A stretch of 64,000 nt of DNA from Anodontia alba. Its lineage: Eukaryota > Mollusca > Bivalvia > Lucinida > Lucinidae. Location of the stretch: the NCBI GenBank assembly GCA_964016985.1, contig OZ024825.1, forward strand, positions 1,622,501-1,686,500, written 5' to 3'. How positions within the stretch are numbered: position 1 is the stretch's first letter; each line of letters begins with the position of its first letter. Made by a program: the position numbers and the translations under genes. Below, piece after piece: positions 49,901 through 58,008 of the stretch. A model generated the notes under the pieces. It saw nothing but the letters and a program-made list of their open reading frames with translations. It searched no databases and was not told the DNA's origin.

Positions 49901-52900
49901 AATTGACATTTTAGTCTATTTTACTACAATTTGACGTGTCTAACGTAATTCTGGATGAGTGGCAAACAGCGTAGACCCTGATCAGACGCCACATTCTGCG
50001 GCATCTGATCTGGGTCTACACTGTTTACAAAGGCCTATCTGTCCCAATACTTAGAGTTAATATGGTACCCACAGTATGTTTTTGTGGAAGGTGTTTCTAA
50101 TGAGTACAACAATTATATGTTTTCATGGAGAAATAAGGACAAATAGTTACATGTACCTGGTTACCTCTCTTATGTACAGCTATGCAAGCCATATAATATG
50201 GAGAAAAGGCAGAAAGCTTGACATAAAAAGAATATTTAAGACATAATTATGCAGTATAAAACAGTGATAGAAATTAAAGATCAAATTGAAATCAAATTTA
50301 AAAATGTATCAACAAGTTCAGCCTCAAACTTATGAAGATATAAACTTCTAAAAACTTTAACATAAATTTTGTTCTAAGGGTCTCTCATGTGAGTTGGAAT
50401 GGTTCAGCATAAAACTTCAGACCAGTATCTAACATCAGAGCAAGCATAAACCACTTCCATCCAGAAGTTCAGAAGATAGCCTTTTAAAAACATAAATCAA
50501 ATTCTTAAACCAAGACTGACACAGATGCAGACGCCATGGTGACTACTATAGTTCTACCTGTTCTTCATACAGGTGAGCTAAAGACTGAAAAATTCTGAAA
50601 ATTTACTTACTTATAATAACTTTAGATAAGACGGTCTTTTTTTCAACCAAAAAGTATTGCTATTTTTCTTATTTCTCTATGAAAACATATGTTGTGGGTA
50701 CTCATTAGAAGCACCTCAGCGAGGTGCTTCTAATGAGTACCCACAACATATGTTTTCATAGTGAAATAAGAAAAATATTTACCCGATACCTATTCATCTA
50801 GGCCTATGCTTATAAATGTATACCACTGTATTCCCCTATTTTAACTAGACATTATAAGAGACATGGGGGCATTCATATATAATGTAATCTGATAAAAAGA
50901 AAAAAATCAGTCCTCACTCTGTTAGATTCTTCATTACATCTTCTGTATCTATCTTCACACCTGTTGGGGGATCTTTGGTCAACTGTTGTAGTTCTTTTTG
51001 CAATCTTTTCTGTGAGTGAAAAATACACAAGGAAAATTAACTCATTTAAGTTGAGTGGACTCTTCTATCACAACTGTTTGGACCGATCTATTTCCAATAG
51101 CAGAGTATCTCATGTAAGTTTTTTTATTAATACATTACTATGTTTTATAGAAATTCCTGTATTGAATGCAAACAGTGTAGACCCTGATTAAACACTGTAT
51201 TTTGTGACATCTGATCTGGGTCTGCACTGTTTGCCAATTACCCTCTTGGGGGTTTCTTGGCTAAACTGAGTTAACCCTTAAAGCGCCAAGAAAAACTGTG
51301 TCTGAAAATGTCGTCTGTTTATGTCATCTGCTGAATATTCTTGCAGACTTTTCAAACCTATTTTTGCATACAGGCAAACAGTGTGGACCCTGATCAGACT
51401 GCTCCTAAAGTGGCCAAGTTATGAAGTATATTATGATTTGTAATGTAGCAGACTCAACAAATGAACATTACTATGATTATTTCTTCATTATGTTGTGGGA
51501 TGTGGATACTCCTGCCAATAATATAATATGTGTAGATACTCATTAGTATCATCTCAGTCAATGAGCCTTTTTTTCGGGTTATTCTAATGAGTCCTCATAA
51601 CATGCTTTCAAGACACAAAAAGGATAATACTGTCAAATCACCCCTAAAATCTGTGGCTTATCTGGAGCTCTGAATACACTGATTCTAAACAACTGGCTTA
51701 TCAGAGAACAAATAAAAACATGCTGTACTGTGATCACTTGCCAAAGAAGAACAGGCAGAGACAATTAAACATACTGTACCATGATCACTTGCCAAAGAAA
51801 GAAGAGCAGGCAAAGACAATAAAACATGCTGTACAGTGATCAGTGGCCAAAGAACAGGCAGAGACAATGAAACATTCTGTACTGTGATCAGTTGCCAAAG
51901 ATGAACAGACTGAGATAATAAAACATGCTGTAGTGTGATTAGTTGCCAAAGCAGAAAAGGCAGAGACTATAAAGCATGCTGTACTGCAATAAGTTGTCAC
52001 AGAAGAACAGGCTGAGACAATAAAACATGCTGTACTGTGATCAGTTGCCACAGAAGAACAGGCAGAGACTATAAAACATGCTGTTCTATGATCAGTTGCA
52101 AAAGAAGAACAGACTGAGACAATAAAACATGCTGTACTGTGATCAGTTGCCAAAGAAGAACAGACTGAGAATAAAACATGCTGTACTGCAATCAGTTGTC
52201 ACAAAAGAACAGACAGAGACAATAAAACATGCTGTACTGTGATCAGCTGCCAAAGAAGAACAGACTGAGACAATAAAACATGCTGTACTGCAATCAGCTG
52301 TCACAAAAGAACAGGCAGAGACAATAAAACATGCTGTACTGTGATCAGTTGCTAAAGAAGAACACACTGAGACAATAAAACATGCTGAACTGCAATCAGT
52401 TGTGACACCGAAGAACAGGCTGAGACAATAAAACATGCTGTATTGTGATCATTGCCCTAGAAGAACAGGCAGAGACTATAAAACATGCTGTACTGCAATC
52501 AGTTGTCACAGAAGAACAGGCAGAGACAATAAAACATGGTGTACTGTGATCAGTTGCCATAGAAGAACAAGCATGAACTATAAAACATGCTGTACTGTGA
52601 TCAGTTGCCAAAGAAGAACAGAGACAATAAAACAGGCTGAACTGTGATCAGTTGCCAAAGAAGAACAGGAAGAGACAATAAAACATGCTGTACTGTGGTC
52701 AGTTGCCAAAGAAGAACAGGCAGAGACAAATTAAACATGCTGCATTGTGATCAGTTGCCAAAGAAGAACAGGCTGTGATGACAAAACATGCTGCACTGTG
52801 ATTAGTTGCCCAAGAAGAATAGGCAGACAATTAAACATGCTGTACTGTGATCAGTTGCCAAAGATTAACAGGCAGACAATTAAACATGCTGTGCTGTGAT

Positions 52901-55900
52901 CAGTTGCCAAAGATTAACAGGCAGACAATTAAACATGCTGTGCTGTGATCAGTTGCCAAAAAAAGAACAGGCAGATACTATTAAACATACTGTATTATGA
53001 TCAGTTGCCAAAGAAGAACAGGCAGAGACAGTTGCCAAGGAAGCTCAGGCAGAGACAATTAAACATGTTGTACTGTGATTAGTTGCCAAGGAAGAACAGG
53101 CAGAGACAATAAAACATGCTGTACTGTGATCAGTTGCCAAGGGAGAACAGGCAGAGACAATAAAACATGCTGTATTGTGATTACTTGCCAAAGAAGAACA
53201 GGCAGAGACAATAAAACATGTTGTACTGTGATCAGTTGCCAACGAAGAACAGAGAGAGACAATTTTCTATACTACCAGTAGTACAAAGGAGTAAAGATTT
53301 GTGTTGGGGTTCAATGACATGTCAATCCTTATGGGTCATTTTGTTCGTCTCCCAGAGAAAGGGAGGAAAGAGATAGTAGAGGAGACGAAAGAGAGGGACA
53401 GGGCAGAAAGAGGAAAATGAATGAGAGTGATGAAACAGAAGAAATAAAAACATTCCCCCTCTACCCTTACCTACTGCAAGGATAGCAGGCCTTGCCCAAC
53501 TGTAAGCCAATATCAGTTGGACGGCCCAGTGATCAAGATACGCAACACCTTTGCCTCACCCAACTACACCCAAAGAAGTAAATCCAGAAGCACTTTCATT
53601 ATCATCCAGATAACCCAGAAGCCATGTCCGTCTGTTACTCAGATACACTGCTTGTCTTAGTGTAGACTCCCTGATGTAAATTCAGTATCCAGAAGCCCTG
53701 CCGGCCTGTCACTCAGATATAGTGCCTGCAAGCAAAGGCAGTTTGCACTAAACCCAGAACCACTCAGAAGCATTGCCAGACTGTCACTCAGATAAAATGC
53801 TTGAGCAAAGACAATCTGAAATAAATCCAGAAACACCCAGAATCAGAATATTTTACTGGTGACACATCTAAAAATATTCATTCACCAGGGCCAACAATTG
53901 TGAAGACTAGTCTCTGGATCTCACAAGTGACGTAAATCTAGCAACAGTCCTCAGAACTTTCAACAGAGAATATTAAAGATGCAGGGAGTGCATTCTAATC
54001 CCCCAATCCCTAATGCTTCTGGGAAGAAACTGTACTTGTAAATGTCAGTTCTAGCATATGCCATTGGATGCTGGTTCCTATTTGGGGGTTGAAGGTTGTC
54101 ACAAGGTATACTAGCTCTATCTTTCAGACCTCTGAATAGCAATATGAGTTTAATACTTTTGCATCTCTTGTGAATAGATTCCCACCCTAACTGTTCAAGA
54201 ATGCTAGTCATACTTCCAGTTTCAAAGTTGTAGTTACCAGTCACAAACCTAGCTGCAAGATTCCGAACCTCTTCCAATTCTTCCTGGACAACTATTCCAA
54301 ACAGAGTTAGCATAGCCCGGGATTGGTCACACCAACCCCTAGTATGCCATTTCCTTAACATCTTGTGGGGCATGATGACAGGTTACGTCTTAAGAAACCA
54401 AGTGTTCTGTTTGCTTTTGTGCAAAACATTGCTTACATGCGTATTCCATTTCAAATTTTTAGAGACTGTCACACCAAGGTATTTAATATCATCCACATTT
54501 TCCAGGACTATTCCAAGGAGTAAACTGCATTGATCTTTTTCATCCACTTCCTAATAAGCTGCATCATGTTACATTTCACAGGCTGAAATCTCATACCATT
54601 TCCTGACCCATTTTCCCCGTCGATCAATATCCTTTTGAGTTTGGATGTGTCTTCAATGCTATCAATTTAATGATGGCAGACAGTCATCAGCAAGCAGAAA
54701 AATCTCAGATTCTATTCCAACCATGATGTCATTTATATACAAGGAAAACAACAGGGGACTGAGAACATTGCCCTGTGGCACACCAGACAAAACAGGTGCC
54801 CATTGAGAGTTTGCACCATTGACTAAAACCCTTTGTTGCCTATTGCAAAGAAATTAATTAATCCATACTAAAGTTTTTCCACTTATGCCATATCCATGGA
54901 GTTTGCATTTCAGAAGTTCATGAGAAGAGGTTTCAAAAGCTTTCTTGAAGTCCAATATGAATGCATCTGCTTGACCTCCTGCATCCAAAATTTTAGCCCA
55001 ATCATTTATTACTTGGCATCATTTTTAGAACCTTTACATATCTCAGCTAAGAAATGTTTCTCAATCTGTATAAGTCTATGGTGAGACCACACTTAGAATA
55101 TGCAAGTGTACTGTGGTCTCCCATACACAAGAAAGACAAGGCCACACTGGAAAATACCCAACAGCGAGCAACAAGATTAGTTCCCTCGTTGAAAGGGCTT
55201 TCTTATTCTAAAAGATTGAAATGCTTACGGTTGCCAACATTGGAATACAGGTGCAAAAGGGTAGACTTTATCGAAGTGTATAAAACTCTCAATAACATAG
55301 ACTTAGCTAACAAAAACAAGTTATTTGAGATGGCTACAATTCAACAAAAGCATGGACATCCATTAAAGCTGTTAAAAAAAAAAAGACTTAATACACGTGC
55401 AATATACGTGCAAACAGTTTTAGTTTGACAATGTAGTACTAGCACCCTCTGTGAACAGTTTCAAAAGTTGGCTAAATAAACACTGGCATGGACACCCGCT
55501 CAAATTTGAAGCCGTGTTCTATATTCTGGGACAACCACAAAGAGTAATGCTGTTTAGAAGAAACGCATCACCAGAGGTCACTAAGTGACCTACACAGATG
55601 TTGGACACAGTAAGATACTGTGATCAACTGAGTTTCACAGCTACAGTTCTTCCTGAAAACATGTTGCCTGTCTGATATCAAGATGAGCCATGGTATTTGT
55701 ACATATTATATGTGTGCAAGCATCCTGCAAGGAACACATGTCAAGGACTGGGTGGTAGCTCCTTAGTGAAGCTCTATCACCCTTCTTATAAAGTAGACAG
55801 ATGTTAGCCAAAGACCATTCCTTGGGGATTTCACCCGTATCAAGGCAGTGTTGGAACAAATGAGCAAACACCGGCCCAAGTTCTACCGCAAGTTCTCTAA

Positions 55901-57695
55901 GGACTCCAGGATGAAGTTCATCAGGTCCCAAAGCCTTTGAGGGATTCATCATTTTTTGATACCTTCATTTGAAACTTGAATGTCGCTTATAGGCGGAGCT
56001 GACTTCTCAAGTAGAGGGACCTCAGGTTCTGAAGTTTTGGAGAATGCATCTGAAAACCGACCATTGAACTCCTCAGTCTGCTCAGTTTCAAACTAAGCCA
56101 AACCACTTCCATTTCTCCTTTTGAGAGGAGAGACACCCTGACTGTCCTTCCCCTGACTGTTGGTATGCCTATAGAAGTCTTTGGGGTTAACCTTAATGTC
56201 GCCAACCAATTGGTTAACATACCAATCATGCTGTTTTTTTTTTTTATATCAGCTTGATTTCCTGTCTCAGTTTTGCAACTTAGATCTGAGTTTACTACTG
56301 CCAGTCTGTTCAATCTGTCACTCAGATATAGTGCAGATATATCTGTTTACTACTGCCAGTCTGTTCAATCTGTCACTCAAATATAGCGTAGATATATCAG
56401 TTTACTTACTATTAATCCTGCCAGTCTGTTCCATCTGTCATTCAAATATAGTGCAGATACATCTGTTTACTACTGCCAGTCTGTTCAATCTGCCAGTCAG
56501 ATATAGGGTAGATATATCTGTTTACTAAGCCTACTGCCAGTCTGTTCAATTGTCACTCAGATTGTGCAGGTATATCTGTTTACTACTGCCAGTCTGTTCA
56601 ATCTGTCACAGATATAGCGTAGATATATCTGTTTATTACTGCCAGTCTCTTCAATCTGTCACTCAGATATAGCGTAGATATATCTGTTTACTATTGCCAG
56701 TGTTCAATCTGTCACTCAGATATAGCGTAGATATATCTGCTTACTACTGCCAGTCTGTTCAAACAGCCACTCAGATATAGTGTACATGTAGATATATCTG
56801 TTTATTACTGCCAGTCTGTTTAATCTGTCACTCAGATATAGCATAGATATATATGTTTACTACTGCCAGTCTGTTAAATCTGTCACTCAGATATAGAGAA
56901 GGTATATCTGTTTACTACTGCTAGTCTGTTCAATTTGTTTGTTTGTTTGTATGTGTTGAGCGTGGTCAGTTTACCTAACCACACGTTTACTGGGCAAGCT
57001 TAGTCCTCTAAGCGGTTAACCAGTATCGTGCACATTCTTTTGCCAGAAACTGGCAACTGCCCTTCTTGAATTAGCGGAAGGGAGAGAATGACCGTAGAAA
57101 ACATTTCATGATTAATCTCCATGAAAGAATGTTGCCGACCTCGACGGGGAGGGAACCCGCGACCTCCTGGTCTCCAGTCGGACGGCGCATCCAACTGAGC
57201 CACTGAGGCCGGCCTGTTCAATTTGTCACTCAGATATAGTGCAGATATAGCTGTAACTCTGATTATATATCTGTATGTTTCTTTTGTTCTACCACATCCA
57301 GTGATTCCTGCTAACAAATTTTCAACATATGTTATCCAAGAATATTTTTTTATTTTATCCTCCATTTAGCGAAATGACCATTTCCTTAAATATTTCATGG
57401 TTCCTTCCCATGTATTTTTCTTGTAAGTACTATGCGCTGAATGTGTATGACATACAGAGATTATAGATTAACCAGACACAAGGCTGATAGTGAGACCAGA
57501 ATCAAGAGATTGAATGATGGGACAGGAAGCCAAGAGATTTAAGACCCTCTGTAAATATTCTACTGAGATGTATAAAAACAGACCTGCTAAGCAATGGATG
57601 GTCGTCATTCTTATTATTCAGGAAATTATTTCTATTTCAAAAAAAAATAAAATATTTAAGTAACATTTCCTTAATTGTATTACCTCCATAGACAT
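40942..57695 (-). CDS. UBE2W: UBE2W, ubiquitin-conjugating enzyme E2 W (complete, 6 exons)
   Basis: Exons, 5' to 3' on the minus strand: 57684-57695, 50918-51009, 48212-48314, 45520-45675, 42680-42755, 40942-40955. They sum to 453 nt, giving 150 residues plus TAA; human UBE2W has 151. All five introns are GT-AG and the phases agree. UBE2W proteins attach ubiquitin to the alpha-amino group of substrate N-termini with RING partners, in cytosol and nucleus. Visible hallmarks are the N-terminal helix KRLQKEL (5-11), SRYPFDSPQ (61-69), the unusual HPH in place of the E2 HPN motif (80-82), the catalytic cysteine Cys90 in [14 protein letters not shown], and the family tail ending [12 protein letters not shown]. 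Introns are full of repeats, and a tandem array copied from exon 4 lies just upstream of that exon. No poly(A) signal could be assigned. The only uncertain part is the 12-nt first exon. Confidence 0.95.
40967..41213. repeat. ~19-bp minisatellite with telomere-like TTTTAACCCTAAA units
   Basis: About 12 tandem units of GCATAGGTTTTAACCCTAA with small length and base changes, in UBE2W intron 5 next to the exon 6 acceptor. The TAACCCTAA core looks like telomeric repeats but the unit is 18-20 bp and imperfect. Confidence 0.85.
41505..41820 (-). mobile_element. Degenerate S1 SINE with internal duplication
   Basis: Body recognisable (GGGCAGGCTTAGTCCTC, GTGCACATACTTTCG). The block CTGTCCTTCTTGAATCA...GGAAGG occurs twice, separated by a G run. 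The tRNA-like head is decayed (TTCCAACCTGCAACCTC). In UBE2W intron 5. Confidence 0.7.
42430..42680. mobile_element. MITE family G with duplicated left arm, against UBE2W exon 5
   Basis: TATTGTGGTTCTCATTAGA... and its variant occur twice before the right arm GAGGCACTTCTAATGCG. The right boundary lies at or just before the exon 5 donor at 42679. Confidence 0.7.
42680..42755 (-). CDS. UBE2W: UBE2W exon 5 (C-terminal region)
   Basis: Acceptor TGTTTTCAG, then 25 codons [13 protein letters not shown]...KKTRWFYH plus one base; donor CATG|GTAAGT. Too short and too spliced to show as an open frame, but it matches the UBE2W C-terminal signature PPDN-Y-TC-KNPKKT-W-YH and keeps frame with exons 4 and 6. 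Confidence 0.93.
42825..43195. mobile_element. MITE family G interrupted by a Tigger-like MITE
   Basis: CATAGCTCCAGATAAG ... CTTATCTGGAGCTATG outer arms and the usual inner hairpin. The left arm is broken at GTGGGTA by the element at 42893-43071. Confidence 0.82.
42893..43071. mobile_element. Small TA-inserted MITE with CAGTCAAACCTGT ends (Tigger/pogo-like)
   Basis: CAGTCAAACCTGTGTTAG at left and AAGACAGGTTTGACTG at right, each next to TA; the inside repeats TTAAGCAGCCA. CAGT-initial ends at TA sites are typical of pogo/Tigger-type elements. Confidence 0.75.
43870..44075. mobile_element. MITE family G
   Basis: CATAACTCCAGATAAAGC ... TTATCTGCAGCTATG, centre near 43980 (GCCTCACCAAGGGGC). Confidence 0.78.
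44790..44960. mobile_element. MITE family H, in UBE2W intron 4
   Basis: AGCAGACGACAAATTGGTG ... AAATGTTGTCTGCTG; inner hairpin CAAATTGTCTC/GAGACAATTTG. Fragments of the same family at 4095-4175, 41213-41290 and 48370-48500. Confidence 0.78.
45287..45495. mobile_element. MITE family C, just downstream of UBE2W exon 4
   Basis: ACCATGTTTATGCTAACGTC ... ATGTTAAGGGTAAATACATT; hairpin strongly worn. Its right end is about 25 bp from the exon 4 donor. Confidence 0.65.
45520..45675 (-). CDS. UBE2W: UBE2W exon 4 (catalytic cysteine)
   Basis: Acceptor TTTTCCAG then GTG-ATG-TTT; 52 codons (residues 70-121) including [14 protein letters not shown], where the last Cys is catalytic Cys90, then [20 protein letters not shown] and the end EK; donor AAG|GTGAGA, phase 0. 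The exon begins with GT. Its first ~63 nt, with the preceding acceptor, are repeated about nine more times immediately upstream in the same orientation (45684-46847). Confidence 0.96.
45684..46847 (-). repeat. 76-bp tandem array derived from the start of UBE2W exon 4
   Basis: About nine diverged units upstream of exon 4 in the gene's orientation, one of them split by an insertion. Each unit contains a pyrimidine tract and TTTCAG acceptor, then a copy of the exon start (GTGATGTTTATTGGTGA...) through the codons for [11 protein letters not shown], and then jumps straight into the next acceptor. The period is about 76 bp, not a multiple of three, so units change frame; several carry substitutions. 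The array therefore copies the intron 3/exon 4 junction up to the catalytic-Cys codon but never the rest of the exon or its donor. Confidence 0.9.
45814..46304. mobile_element. Insertion splitting one unit of the exon-4 array; hairpin-ended nonautonomous element
   Basis: The array unit reads ...CATCACCAA, is interrupted, and resumes TAAACATCACC at 46305; only a 2-bp AA overlap is possible. The 491-bp insert has GGCGCGCCATCG repeats at its left end, a GGATGGACGGA-rich stretch and a right-end hairpin TATCCCCG...CGGGGATA. The hairpin, the short purine-rich repeats and the lack of a clear target duplication resemble Helitron-associated elements; family not identified. Confidence 0.6.
47018..47314 (-). 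mobile_element. tRNA-headed SINE, family S3, with 11-bp target duplication
   Basis: Minus strand: TGGCCTAATGGTTAGCAC (box A-like), GGTAGATTCGAATCC (box B-like), unrelated body, and an (AAC)n tail. GAATGACACTG at 47007-47017 and 47315-47325. Not a functional tRNA: the acceptor arm is not formed and a 200-bp body follows. UBE2W intron 3. Confidence 0.85.
47426..47625 (-). mobile_element. S1 SINE, headless copy
   Basis: Body from TTGTTTGTGTTGAG through GGGAGAGAATGAC; the tRNA-like head is missing. In UBE2W intron 3, close to the S3 SINE. Confidence 0.75.
47815..48027. mobile_element. MITE family B, inverted, in UBE2W intron 3
   Basis: TTAACCCCAGTTCTACTG at left, GAGCATGGCAAGGGTTAA at right. 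The order of internal blocks is reversed relative to the other copies. Ends 184 bp before exon 3 (48212). Confidence 0.82.
48212..48314 (-). CDS. UBE2W: UBE2W exon 3 (beta-sheet core)
   Basis: Acceptor ATTATGTAG, one base completing Glu35, then 34 codons reading [18 protein letters not shown]... to SRYPFDSPQ; donor CAG|GTAACA, phase 0. The E2 core beta strands and the PFxxP segment are intact, with no stop or frameshift. The neighbouring downstream intron carries a MITE-B copy and a tRNA-headed SINE. Confidence 0.95.
49510..49745. mobile_element. MITE family K, in UBE2W intron 2
   Basis: Hairpin GGGTCTACTTTAAAAGG ... CCTTTTAAAGTAGACCCC, centre TTTGCTCCCAATGGGAGCAA. Confidence 0.8.
49853..50062. 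mobile_element. MITE family C, in UBE2W intron 2
   Basis: TATTTACCCTAAGTATTGGG ... CCCAATACTTAGAGTTAAT; hairpin GACGCCACATTCTGCGGCATC near 49984-50004. It appears inserted in a family G palindrome (CATACACTCTGG / ACCCACAGTATG at the sides). Confidence 0.75.
50620..50815. mobile_element. MITE family G, next to UBE2W exon 2
   Basis: Near-perfect palindrome with centre GCACCTCAGCGAGGTGC (about 50709-50725) and arms ACATATGTTGTGGGTACTC. Weaker copies occur at 35060-35205, 36115-36240, 38760-38960, 44200-44360, 44510-44660 and 49235-49360. Confidence 0.82.
50918..51009 (-). CDS. UBE2W: UBE2W exon 2 (N-terminal helix)
   Basis: Acceptor CACTCACAG, then AAA-AGA-TTG; reads [17 protein letters not shown] and on to MKNLT plus two bases of the next codon. 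Donor GA|GTGAGG, phase 2. 92 nt. It corresponds to the helix-1 region of E2 folds with the conserved DPP.G loop. It lies in a repeat-poor island between a palindromic MITE (50.6-50.8 kb) and the 51-bp minisatellite. Confidence 0.93.
51272..51410. mobile_element. MITE family L, left part only
   Basis: TTAACCCTTAAAGCGCC to CTGATCAGACTGCTCC, then the sequence becomes unrelated. In UBE2W intron 1, about 260 bp upstream of exon 2. Confidence 0.7.
51690..53262. repeat. 51-bp minisatellite, about 30 units, in UBE2W intron 1
   Basis: Units read GATCAGTTGCCAAAGAAG, AACAGGCAGAGACAATAA, AACATGCTGTACTGT with moderate divergence. Because 51 is 17 codons, long runs are open in several frames on both strands (for example repeated [12 protein letters not shown] on the minus strand). 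The frames break where units have indels, so this is treated as noncoding. Confidence 0.95.
53620..53850. repeat. Diverged units related to the 55-bp minisatellite
   Basis: Three phrases, near 53627, 53707 and 53777, match the unit core (GTCACTCAGATATAGTGC and variants) between unrelated filler such as AAATCCAGAA. They look like an older outlying part of the array now separated by the LINE. Confidence 0.6.
53985..56300 (-). pseudogene. Non-LTR retrotransposon (LINE) reverse transcriptase, broken
   Basis: Minus-strand pieces in RT order: a linker (55990-56300); RT N-terminal part with [19 protein letters not shown] and [20 protein letters not shown] (55730-55950); after a nested insert, [20 protein letters not shown] (near 54960); [19 protein letters not shown] (54735-54790); the catalytic box as LADD (near 54680); and the C-terminal segment [15 protein letters not shown]...YKYSFFP (53990-54330). 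Frame changes and stops separate the blocks, so it is dead. No endonuclease domain was found. It lies in UBE2W intron 1, antisense to nothing coding, and splits the 55-bp array. Confidence 0.9.
55013..55618 (+). pseudogene. 5'-truncated LINE fragment nested inside the minus-strand LINE
   Basis: Opposite strand to its host. It encodes only the RT C-terminal end: TFTYLS, a stop, then [19 protein letters not shown] (55051-55107), [20 protein letters not shown] and [20 protein letters not shown], with a frameshift near 55430 before [11 protein letters not shown]. The host LINE frame stops at 55012 and resumes at 55619, so the insert is about 606 bp, possibly with a short TAC/AC duplication. Confidence 0.88.
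56300..57250. repeat. 55-bp minisatellite (CCAGTCTGTTCAATCTG units), split by a SINE
   Basis: About a dozen units combining TACTGCCAGTCTGTTCAA, TCTGTCACTCAGATATAG and CGTAGATATATCTGTT. A 276-bp SINE (56938-57213) sits inside it, with one more unit beyond. Diverged relatives of the unit also lie at 53620-53850 on the other side of the LINE. Confidence 0.9.
56938..57213 (-). mobile_element. tRNA-headed SINE, family S1, inside the 55-bp array
   Basis: Head at the right (complement of CCTCAGTGGCTCAGTTGG), (TTTG)n tail complement at the left. Target duplication CTGTTCAATTTG at 56926-56937 and 57214-57225, both copies being minisatellite sequence. Confidence 0.93.
57684..57695 (-). CDS. UBE2W: UBE2W exon 1 (12-nt coding part)
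   Basis: ATG-TCT-ATG-GAG (MSME) is followed by GTAATA as donor, phase 0, matching the phase-0 acceptor of exon 2. The vertebrate protein likewise has only a few residues before KRLQKEL. Chosen because frame, phase, length and position (facing the BPNT2 start) all fit, but a 12-nt exon is weak evidence alone and another upstream ATG remains possible. Confidence 0.6.
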
Positions 57696-58008
57696 TTTAA
57701 TTTTTAGTTGACATTCTAGTTTTGTTTACATTTAGTTTCGTATCTATATTATTGAGACGATAGATTACATTTTACACAGATAAATCCTGTCAAAAATATA
57801 TAACTTAAATTTGAAAATATCGGGAATCTAAAATCGCAGCTTATCGAGATATAGATAGGGCATCTTATACGATTTTGTTACTGAAAATAAAATAATGAAA
57901 ATTATAGACTGGCACGTTTTTCTTTTCACTAAAAAATTCAATAAGCCCCTGGGGAACAAAGACGTGAGTCGTTGACGTGGACAATCTATGGACAGTAAAC
58001 AGAGGAAC
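57696..58008. promoter_or_regulatory. Putative divergent promoter, UBE2W (left) and BPNT2 (right)
   Basis: 313 bp between the inferred UBE2W start codon and the BPNT2 start codon, with no repeat recognised inside. Near the BPNT2 side it has GACGTGAG (57961-57968) and TGACGTGG (57973-57980), resembling CREB/ATF sites. No TATA box was chosen. The call rests on the head-to-head geometry and would move if UBE2W exon 1 is elsewhere. Confidence 0.55.

Noticed and set aside
51785..52611. Cys/Ser-rich repeat proteins on the minus strand
   Set aside because: Frames of a 51-bp minisatellite; open on both strands, broken at every indel, no start context or splice sites.
51690..53262. CRISPR-like array
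   Set aside because: Units are contiguous with no unique spacers, and the genome is clearly eukaryotic.
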